From Gigaspora rosea (Eukaryota; Glomeromycota; Glomeromycetes; Diversisporales; Gigasporaceae): DNA of 64,000 bases. Each line of letters starts with the position of its first letter. Position 1 is the stretch's first letter. The stretch is taken from the NCBI GenBank assembly GCA_003550325.1, contig QKWP01001118.1, positions 22,473 through 86,472 of the forward strand. The letters run 5' to 3'. Positions 1 through 8,523 of this stretch are shown in pieces. Below the pieces are notes generated by a model. That model saw only the letters and a list, made by a program, of their open reading frames with translations. It did no database searches and had not been told where the DNA came from. Both the position numbers and the translations under genes were made by a program.

Positions 1-555
1 TGGGGGTAGGCTAAAGCCAGGTACATCACGAAATTACCCGATATATAACCCGGATCAGTCCGAACAAAACAAAGCGAGATGGCAAAGACAAAACCACAAA
101 TATATAAAAAATGGCTATCCAAACCGTCTTGTTTGACTAAGTAAAAGTGTATAAAATGCGATTTTACTATATAAAAACCACCTCCTAACCTAACCCTAAT
201 CCAACCCTAACCCTAACTCTAATCCTAATTAAAAATCAGAAAAATCAGGTAATCTCGTGATAAATTAGAGGGGATAGCTAAAGCCAGGTACATCACGAGA
301 TTATCTGAATTTTTTCGATTTTTAATTAGGGTTAGGGTTAGGGTTAGTGTTGGGTTAGGGTTAGTTAGGAGGTGGTTTTTATATAGTAAAATTGCATTTC
401 TGACACTTTTACTTAGTCAAACAAGACGGTTTGGATAGCCATTTTTTATATATTTCATGTTTTTGTCTTTGCCGTCTCGCTTTGTTTTGTTCGGACTGAT
501 CCGGGCTATATATATCAGGTAATTTCGTGATGTACCTGGCTTTAGCCTACACCCA
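1..555. mobile_element. Palindromic dimer of a telomere-motif MITE
   Basis: The two halves are near-complete reverse complements. The left end starts TGGGGGTAGGCTAAAGCC and the right end finishes GGCTTTAGCCTACACCCA. The right half (about 270-555) is itself a complete element of about 285 bp: its inner end again reads TAGCTAAAGCCAGGTACATC, the same terminal sequence as the outer end. The structure is therefore best read as two head-to-head copies, the left one truncated at the centre (about 262-280). Each arm has a run of TTAGGG/CCCTAA repeats (about 184-224 and 321-362) and a CGG-N6-CCG box near 488-505. A third copy of the same family lies at 15,313-15,604. No coding sequence is visible. The left boundary coincides with the window edge, so the target duplication cannot be checked. 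Confidence 0.75.
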
Positions 556-1019
556 ATTTAGGCAAATGAACACATCCCTAAGCTTTTGATTATCTCTTTC
601 AAATTTAAATGAAATGAATTTGACAACTTTGAAAAGAATTAATGATGTAAGTTGGAGCGTATTTCTTTAGAATGCATAGGAATATACTTGTCTTCGTTTA
701 AGCATAGTTGAACTTTTTTTTTGGATCTTGGTGGCTTTATCCCTTTTGTGTTATTTTACAAATTTCATTTATTTTATAACAACGCTTTGAGTAAAAGCGT
801 TACAACAACCCTGATCAAAGGCTTGTAGATCGAAAGCTTTGTAGATTCTACTATGTTGTTAACTTCATTTTTAAACTTGATTGTAAAATAGCAAACAAGT
901 AATGCAACAATGTAATTTAAAGCTAACATTGATATATTGGTCGAAGAATACTGTTCAATATTAACTTTAATTTGACTCTTTTTTTTTTTTTCTCTTTTGA
1001 TGTTTATTTTATTTTCTAG
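556..1019. other. Presumed 5' region or first intron of the E2 pseudogene
   Basis: AT-rich sequence ending in a polypyrimidine tract and the acceptor TTTTCTAG, which precedes the first recognisable E2 exon. I could not find the short first exon with the start codon. A minus-strand open frame of 108 codons (774-1100) overlaps the E2 exon antisense and has lysine-rich low-complexity composition, so I treat it as a shadow. Confidence 0.4.
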
Positions 1020-1146
1020 GAATTGAATATCATTGTCCGAGATCCACCTTCCTTTTGCAGCGCTGGTCCTGTTGAAAATTTTTTCATTGCCAAGCAACAA
1101 TTTTAGGCCACATAAGTAATGTTTGATGCAAAATGATTAGAATAAA

Positions 1147-1191
1147 GAGCGTCACATGACGTCCCCAGCTTGGGTTTTAAAAAAAAAATTA
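1147..1191 (+). mobile_element. Short poly(A)-tailed retroposed fragment
   Basis: A 45-bp insert ending in TTGGGTTTTAAAAAAAAAA. It is flanked by ATTAGAATAAA (1136-1146) and ATTAGAATTAA (1192-1202), a 10/11 target-site duplication. It lies in an intron of the E2 pseudogene. Two other inserts of this kind, with the same GGGTTTAAA-type 3' end, occur at 13,483-13,538 and 59,685-59,719. This fits severe 5' truncation of a LINE- or SINE-like retroposon. Confidence 0.6.
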
Positions 1192-1225
1192 ATTAGAATT
1201 AATTTTTTATTTTCATACAAACTAG

Positions 1226-1327
<102 letters not shown>

Positions 1328-1379
1328 TAATGATTGGCATTTGTCTAACATAATAAAACATATATATGTGCATTGTTAG

Positions 1380-1505
<126 letters not shown>

Positions 1506-1675
1506 TAAAGTATACTGTAACTGTTTCTTCTATATAAATTCTAATATACATTAATAATTATCCTTTTCAGTGCTCATGTATATTTTAATGATGCCTGACG
1601 AAATTATTTTTGTGATGACAAATGATGTCGTCATGGTTTCGTCATGACGAAACCTTGACGATTGATGAAACCCCC

Positions 1676-1832
1676 GACGATTGACGAAACCTATGACGAA
1701 TTGACAAACCTATGACGAATTGACGAAACCTATGACGAATTGACGAAACCTATGACGTATTTACGAAACCTATGACGAATTGACGAAACCTATGACGAAT
1801 TGACGAAACCTATGACGTATTGACGAAACCTT
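1676..1832. repeat. 20-bp subterminal tandem repeat array
   Basis: About eight direct copies of a unit close to GACGAATTGACGAAACCTAT with no unique spacers. The same array lies inside both ends of the large related element (14,476-14,600 and 24,800-24,880 in complement). Subterminal arrays of this type are usual transposase-binding regions in DNA transposons; that role is inferred here. Confidence 0.85.
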
Positions 1833-1992
1833 GACGAAGCCTCTAACAATTGATGAAACATTGGCAACCGATTAAGCCAATAATTAAACAACAAGCTTCT
1901 ATATAATGATCTTTAGATACACTAAACCTTAAATTGTTTCAAAAAAATGATATTTCATTATAAGGTTTCATTGGCTTTTTTCTTTTTTCTTC

Positions 1993-2158
1993 TTTCGCAC
2001 GTTCAAATATATGTCGGGTTGATCCGGAATACTGGTAGTCATTTATGTCGGGTTGATCCGGAATACCGGTCGAAAATACCGGTAATCGGGTTGTTCCGGA
2101 ATAGTCAAAATTTGTGCACGCGCTTATTTTCGACAATTCTGGATCAACCCGACATAGA
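1993..2158. repeat. Cluster of four CGG-N6-CCG palindromic boxes
   Basis: Three forward copies of a box like TGTCGGGTTGATCCGGAAT and one reverse copy (ATTCTGGATCAACCCGACAT) lie within 165 bp, alternating with ACCGGT-containing spacers. The middle spacing is always six bases between CGG and CCG. The same cluster, decayed at CpG positions, lies at 23,150-23,345 in the big transposon. Confidence 0.75.
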
Positions 2159-2564
2159 TTCCGAACACGTAAAAAAGGAAATTAAATTTTGTAAATAAAC
2201 AAAGCGCGTAAAGATAGAAGTTTATGGCAAGAGTGTTAGTGTTGGAGACTACAACGATATATTGGTGCTCATTATTTGTAAAATTTCGTTTCCGTCATTT
2301 TTAATTAGTGCACCTAGGTCGATCTAAACATTGGTTTTCAAGTATTTTCGCGTCTCTTCCTTCGTAAATAAGTAAAATCACGATAATAATAATGCACTGG
2401 TTATCTTAGCAACCTATATTGATTCTCTATCGCTGTTATTAATTATGCATTATCCCTTAAAACATCGTTTTTTTTAGCTCTTATCGTTATCGTTATTAAA
2501 ACACTTCTTAACTTTTTATAAACGCGGTAATTAACTCTATTTTGTATGGATATAACTCTTCAGT

Positions 2565-2760
2565 AGTGATGGGCAAATCCCGATTTTTCAAAAATCCCGC
2601 GCGGGATAGCGCGGGATTCGCGGGATCGAGTAGAGTTTCGGAATTTTTCACGATTAATAAATATATATATATATATCATCACTAAGAATGTAATTTCTCG
2701 TTAAAATAATAATCATTTCTTATAAATATAACTACATTTATTACAAATAAAAATNGTCAA
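2565..2760. mobile_element. hAT-like insertion remnant with an ambiguous base
   Basis: Compared with the matching part of the 10.6 kb element, this stretch is an extra insertion beginning TAGTGATGGGCAAATCCC, a typical hAT-style end. CATCACTA at 2675-2682 could be its partner end, but the extra DNA continues to about 2755, where an N occurs. It contains a perfect GC-rich palindrome, ATCCCGCGCGGGAT. The right boundary and target duplication are unresolved. Confidence 0.4.
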
Positions 2761-2938
2761 TCGTCAATTCGTCAATCAGAAATTACCTGACGAATGGTTT
2801 CGTCATTCGTCAATGACGTATATTTCGTCATTCGTCAGGCATCATTAGTATATTTGCGAGCTTTTGGTTTATTCTAATCCAGGTATGTATTAAATTGGTT
2901 TTATCGAACACGTCGTATGCATGCTAAAATAATTTTGA

Positions 2939-3046
<108 letters not shown>

Positions 3047-3049
3047 TAG

Positions 3050-3803
3050 ATAATTTAGATGTTAAAATTTTGTTGTTCATGTTTGCTATTTTACCTTAAC
3101 AGTTTTTTCTTACGATTTAATTTGAATTTCCATCTAAACAATATTAGTGTAATACTTGCAACACAAAAGTTGGTTGCTAAATTTAACGAGTTCTATAGAT
3201 ATCTTGTTAATTAAAAAAAATGTTACAACAATCTTTAAATTTTGTTAGTCGCATTATTGTATTCTAAGCACTTCTTGAACATCTTCATACTCAGATTTAT
3301 TGATCTTAAAAAATTTTTGTCTTTGAATTCTTAAAAAATATTTCTAATAAATTTGTTCTTTATTCAACAAGAACAAATAATAATGACCAATCTTAATATA
3401 ACATGTTCGATTACCGGCACAAAGGTAAAGAACTATCATTTCAATATATTTGATAAAAACCTCCATAATAATACAATATATTATAGCGTATCTCAACCAT
3501 GATCAAGGGTTCGTGGTCATTTTGCATCGACCCCGGTCATAGTCTAAATGAAATCATATCCACATATAAATCTAAATTATTAATAAAAAAAAACATTGAG
3601 TTGATGGAATTTGGACTTTGCAAAGGGATTATTTTATTATTATTATTATTTATTATTATTAATATTAATTATTATTATTATGATTATTATTATTTAATTA
3701 TTTATTACCAGATGCATCTCTTTGACTATCACAAGTTTGAACAGCCCTTGAATTTCTTTGTTCATGAGGACATTCTACATAAACGCTAAGGATTTCTTTG
3801 GTT
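3050..3803. other. AT-rich gap with TTA/ATT microsatellite
   Basis: No convincing gene. A TTATTATTA-type microsatellite lies at about 3,634-3,706. It creates a long open frame (3,499-3,789) whose Tyr/Ile/Leu runs are just translated repeat. Confidence 0.6.
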
Positions 3804-3812
3804 CATTAATGT

Positions 3813-3981
3813 CACGGGCTGATGCTGAAATTTGAAAATTTTTTTTGGATGTTTTTTTTCGGTTTTGTCTTATAGGGTTATGGTAGGGTTTGGGTGTAGA
3901 TTTCATATTTATGGAGTATATGTGGATTTAAGCAGGTTTATAGTTTCAAATAGAGACCCCAAAACTTCAGCATCAGCCGTG
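3813..3981. mobile_element. 169-bp MITE with 9-bp target duplication
   Basis: The ends are CACGGGCTGATGCTGAA and TTCAGCATCAGCCGTG. It is flanked by CATTAATGT (3804-3812) and CATTAATTT (3982-3990), 8/9 matching. The interior is T-rich and non-coding. A 9-bp duplication suggests mobilisation by a Mutator-like transposase. Confidence 0.7.
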
Positions 3982-3990
3982 CATTAATTT

Positions 3991-4800
3991 TGTATACTGT
4001 ACTAATATACCTCCAGTTCCACTAACAAGCCTGTATGTAACACTTCAAATCATGAATAGTTTACTATCCAATCTATGAGGGTTGAGCATAGGTTTCTGTC
4101 ATTGAATAGTGTATTATTAGATGTTCAAAGACTGTTCAAAGTAAACGGTAAGTTTGTAATGGCTATAGCAATTTTCTTGAAGCCTCACCTAAATTCTTTA
4201 CCGTTACATATGCGAATACATGAAAGAAATTATTTGTATATTTATAATTTTGTTACTTCTAATGCTATCTAGCATGAAAAAATTTATCTAAAATTGATAA
4301 TTTTGTAAATAATGCACATATAAATAAAATAAATCAACGCCAAGAACTTAACATCAATTTCTAATTCATTACAAACTAAATCACCTAATTAAATGCTTTA
4401 ATTTTTCAGAAAGGGTAATTCTTCAACGATAATTAGAGATTCACCTTCTCATATCTTCATGTTTATCAATAAGAATTTGGTTAAGAATTCGTTTACAAAG
4501 TTTAACGGCTATCTTATAAAAACTTAAGGTTTTCCAGTTTTGATATTTCAACTTAAAGAGCGGTTTCTTCTTAACCACTTTATCTATTACTTTTTTTAGC
4601 TGTGCATTCTATTGATTTTTTTTAATAGCTACATTTCCAATTTATTGAGGGCTTCTCATATTTTTCTTTCTATAATTTATAGAAGAATTATTGCTTTTAA
4701 TTGCTAATTAAATACAATACTTTATATTATGTTTTATACTTCAAACTTAAATAAGTTATTATTATAATTAAAATCATAATGCATAATTCAAATTATTAAA
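3991..4800 (-). other. Gap with a possible coding remnant
   Basis: Most of this is AT-rich and featureless. On the minus strand, about 4,390-4,620 reads as a lysine-rich stretch with a few stops (segment including KPLFKLKYQNWKTLSFYKIA). It could be a decayed exon of a mobile-element protein. I cannot assign a family. Confidence 0.2.
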
Positions 4801-6720
4801 CTCTGGCACGGTGTGACGGGCAAAGCTATCGGTCTAAATACTAAATATAATTAACAACACTACTAACTAATCAAAACTATGTCTAACAATCCGGCAAGAC
4901 ACTTGATCTTCGAATTGGTAGGCAAAAAGAGACGTGGTTGATTTGGTCCGAGTCTCGAAGGCCTTGTAGTGTCTTGCTGCGGCTAAGTCGAACGAAGATA
5001 AGTATATCTTTTATTTCCTGTAGATAGTTCTTCTGGAGGTGGTTCTAAACCCACTCTACTTATATATTTCTTTTATTCTAGGGCGTAAGAACGGGTTAAG
5101 TATAATCGTTAATATGATTAACGATAGGCAGGCCGATATGGAACTGATGCAGGTGATTAATCAAACAATGTCCGCTTGTGAACGAAGTCACAAGGCGGGG
5201 ACATTATTGCGAGTCACCGGTCCTTCCGTGTGACTGCAGATCAGTGACGAAATGGCATTTTAGGTAACCTGATGATCTGCATCGTTCTTTGATTTTTCTG
5301 CTCGACATTGTGTCCAGCTATCCCCCACCTCGCCCCAAAGGAAAAGAAAAAGAAGAAAGAAGAGGAAGAAAGAGGGGCTGAGCAGAAAGGGGCGATACAT
5401 TACCAAGAGTCACTGGATTTGTCGAACGAAGATGAAAAAGCAACAAACAAAGAGATCGAAGTACTATCCTCGAAAAGATCTGCTCACGTGACGTCCTGCG
5501 GCTTGTTCCGCGACCCCATCCCATACTGTATGACGTAGTTTGCATAAAAGGACGTGACTGTAGTTATGAAGGTTGGTCACGACTGTTGTGTTCGAGGAAG
5601 GGGCACACGACGAGACGAGCAATAATAATTGATTGTTTGATATATCAGGCAATCAAAAGGGGTTACTCGATTAATGTTTATATAAAAATTGATTAATCGG
5701 ATTTATCTTTCTTTAACGGAATTATAAACTAAAACTGGGTTCAAAACGCGGGTTATAACGATACGACTTTAACTTAAAACACGAATATTTTACGGGGCAG
5801 GTTAAGTTCAATAAGCGATTTTTATCATAACAAAAAGGGTTTAACAACAAGGGAAACTTCTTAACACTTCTACTCTTATTTCGAAGGTTAGAATTCAAAT
5901 CTTTCGAACTCAACTGAGTTAACTTTATTGAAACGAAAAAGGAGGGTATTATATACTTTTTTCCCTCTTAATAAATACATTGATCTTAGACTACTCTAAC
6001 TAACTCTATTAAATATCTTTAGATTCATCTCTGACTTACAATGATTATACTTCGCCTTGAGCGAAAGTTTAGACGCCTCGAGGCGTACTTGGGGGCGGTA
6101 AGGGCTTCTCGGGCTTTTCGTTTGTGCCGGAGCCAAAATTCATGCGCCAGTACCATAATATTATCGGAACTAAAGACTGGGCTAAATACATTGTTTAACG
6201 AAAGGGGGTGTAAACAAATATTGGATACGGAATGCCATATGCGAAACCGCGATAAATTACATGGCTTAGCCACATGTAAAAACCGGTGAATGCTTATTAT
6301 TTAAGGAAACAAACAAACACTAGTAGCAAAATGCCATTGACGTGAACTAGTTTGTGACCCTGGCATGCGTAGTTAGCATGTGCTTGTCCCGAATTCTACT
6401 GCGTCAAATTGCTTATTCTATTTGGGGCATGGGTGATTCCACTATCTATGTTTCGTATTAGGAGAAATATTACTATCGCAACGATATAAACAAACGGAAA
6501 ATCTACTAAGGTACACAAATTAAAGAAAAAGTCCCGTGACGGAGCCCTTCACAACGGACAAATCTGCCAAACTCTCCCAAAGTGTGGGAGACGGACGGCA
6601 TCACGGCTGATGACGGTAATACCGGAGCAATTATAGTTGCTATTCCTGGGAGATATCCCGTATCAGCTTATGCATCAATTGTACTGATATACGCTACAAT
6701 TTCTCAATAAAAAAATCATT
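4800..6720. repeat. GC-richer repeat-like block of unknown class
   Basis: Base composition is clearly richer in G+C than the flanks and there are several short open frames on both strands (for example 5,039-5,233, 5,308-5,538 and 6,041-6,289), none recognisable. The left edge, TGTGACGGGCAAAGC at about 4,813, resembles an LTR start, and the Lys/Glu-rich frame at 5,308 could be gag-like. I found no matching LTR end, primer-binding site or reverse transcriptase. It may be a decayed retrotransposon or another imported repeat. Confidence 0.3.
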
Positions 6721-6835
6721 TAATAATGGTTATATATAGTATCATTAGTTAGATACACCCAACTAACAGTACATGTCACGTTCATGAAATTCTTTTCGAA
6801 AATATTTATCGTTATGTCGTTCACATCACCAAATA

Positions 6836-7358
6836 TAGTCTGAAAAATTTTCCAAATTACAATGGGAAGATAAATTTCGTATGGCAATTGAAATAGCAGA
6901 AGGTCTTTTATTCTTACATAATAATGTGATAATTTATATAGATCTTGTAAGTGTACATCTTATTATTTAATCTTTGAAGCATTAATTTACAACTAATTAT
7001 ATTAATTTGTTATGTATTTTATAGCATTCAAAAAATGTCTTGGTGCATAAAAATAAAAGTGATCTCAGATTTTGGTCTATTTAAATAGCGACTTCTGAAT
7101 CAACCTTGGATCCATAGTGTTTCAAAAATCCTAGTTACAAACGTAATACCAAGTCAGATATTTATAGTTATGGAGTTATTCTTTGGGACATTTCAAGTGA
7201 CCATAAACCTTTTCCGAAATTGACGAAGATACAAATTGCGATCAAAATATTTACCGATAAGAGGGAAAAACCTGTTGAAGTTATACCATCTGAATTTTAT
7301 AAACGGGGTTGGGATGATGATCCAAATAATCGCCCAAAAATAGATGAAAATCCTTGAT
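6836..7358 (+). pseudogene. Protein kinase (tyrosine-kinase-like) C-lobe fragment, degraded
   Basis: Two exons with a GTAAGT...ATAG intron (6,947-7,024). Exon 1 reads LQWEDKFRMAIEIAEGLLFL and ends at the catalytic loop. Exon 2 begins HSKNVLVHKN and later has KSDIYSYGVILWDIS (subdomain IX) and a GWDDDPNNRP C-lobe end (subdomain XI). The catalytic HRD is replaced by YID, DFG is unrecognisable, and stops interrupt the activation segment and the region upstream of exon 1. The N-lobe with the ATP-binding lysine is missing. This family is greatly expanded in Glomeromycotina. The fragment is a dead relic. Confidence 0.85.
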
Positions 7359-7401
7359 TTTATTTATTCACGCATGTAAGATATTGTAACGAATTAAAAA
7401 T

Positions 7402-7670
7402 TTACCGTAAACTGCCGTATAAAAGACCCGGGTCTCTTACACCCCATCAAATATTAAAACATAATATTAGACCCGGATCTATTACATGGTGGAGAGTTTT
7501 TACCATTAGAAGGAAAAATTTAAAAAGCATGCATATTTTTCATTCATAGTGGGCAGCCTAGATATTTGAAAAAAACCGAATTTGGTTATTGTAGATTTTG
7601 AGTTTCGCGCCCGGGTCTAGTACATAGGGGGTCTGATATATGGGGTCTTGTATACGGCAGTTTACGGTAA
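7402..7670. mobile_element. MITE with TTACCGTAAACTGCCGTATA ends
   Basis: Inverted termini TTACCGTAAACTGCCGTATA pair with TATACGGCAGTTTACGGTAA. The interior repeats GGGTCTCTTAC/GGGTCTAGTAC-like segments. A 3-bp duplication (ATT) is possible. A related element with ends TACCGTAAATTACTGTGG lies at 23,623-23,797. Confidence 0.7.
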
Positions 7671-8062
7671 TTTTCGGAATTTTAAATAATTCCTTATCCC
7701 ACGATATAAATGACTTGTACTAAAATGGAAGGCCGGGTGGCGTTTTTCAGCATAACGCCAGTTTTTCAGAATTCTAAAGTATATAAACACCTGACATTGA
7801 ATAAAGTCAACCTTCAATTATAAAGCATAAAACGGATTATACTTATCTGAGTTTTTCCCGTGACAAACTATTATGGCTTAAGCATATAATACTTAAATAT
7901 ATAATTTTCATTTTTTTTAAATTTGTAACTTGCTTTGATCTTTATACGTTGAAAGGAAATGTGTGCTTATTCGTGTTTATAAAAATTAGGGTGTGCTTAT
8001 TTTAGAGCATTATATAATTTTGGTGCTTATAATTCGGGGTGATTATTTTCGACGGCATACGG

Positions 8063-8466
8063 TGTCACGTAGCCACCCAGACTGCCGTGTATTCGCCGGG
8101 TTTTACTACTAAACTTAACTCGCAATACAACGACTAATGTATCGTACAGGTACTAATCGAAGATACTTCACACAGATAACAGTTTTTTCACAAAGAAGGT
8201 CACAAAGATTTACGAGTCGAAAAGCTAATAAGGTCGAAAACTAATAAGATCTAAAGCTCAAAGCTATTAAGATCATGAAAGCTAGGCACTTCCCCTCAGG
8301 ATCGATGCCTTATTTATTACTTAATCATACGCTTGCATCATACTTTACTCATCGTTCATGCAATCATTATACTAACTTTTAATGAATCACGATCACCCAA
8401 TCATAACATTCGATTATCACGTGCGTACCCGATCACTAATCACTTGGATACCGAAACCGCGTGTCA
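8063..8466. mobile_element. Solo LTR downstream of MFS A
   Basis: Begins TGTCACGTAG and ends GTGTCA, obeying the TG...CA rule. It is flanked by TACGG (8058-8062) and TACAG (8467-8471), a 5-bp target duplication with one change. The same LTR sits at the same place in units B and C, so the insertion predates the duplications. No internal retroelement sequence remains. Confidence 0.75.
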
Positions 8467-8523
8467 TACAGTAATTTATTTTTTGCAAATTAACTAGCAT
8501 TTTGCTAAAAAAAAAAAGGTAAA

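Larger units (their letters stand above)
1586..2847 (-). mobile_element. Non-autonomous derivative of the 10.6 kb tnp2-type transposon
   Basis: The termini are TAATGATGCCTGACGA at the left and its complement at the right. Perfect 8-bp duplications GTATATTT flank it (1578-1585 and 2848-2855). Both ends and the subterminal regions match the ends of the 14,400-24,971 element in reverse orientation, with the whole coding interior removed (junction about 2,250-2,310). It inserted into the fourth recognised exon of the E2 gene. It contains a 20-bp tandem array, a cluster of CGG-N6-CCG palindromes and a smaller insertion near its right end. Confidence 0.9.

Noticed and set aside
184..362. TTAGGG/CCCTAA runs as a true telomere
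   Set aside because: The runs are short, degenerate, present in both orientations and embedded inside a repeated MITE; the same arrangement recurs at 15.4 and 43.5 kb.
774..1100. Minus-strand 108-codon open frame
   Set aside because: Lysine/leucine-rich low complexity, antisense to the E2 exon and polypyrimidine tract, with no recognisable motif.
1676..1832. Regular 20-bp repeats suggesting a CRISPR array
   Set aside because: The units are directly adjacent with no unique spacers, they recur at the ends of a DNA transposon, and the genome is eukaryotic.
3499..3789. Plus-strand 96-codon frame
   Set aside because: Its middle is translated TTA/ATT microsatellite (Leu, Ile and Tyr runs).
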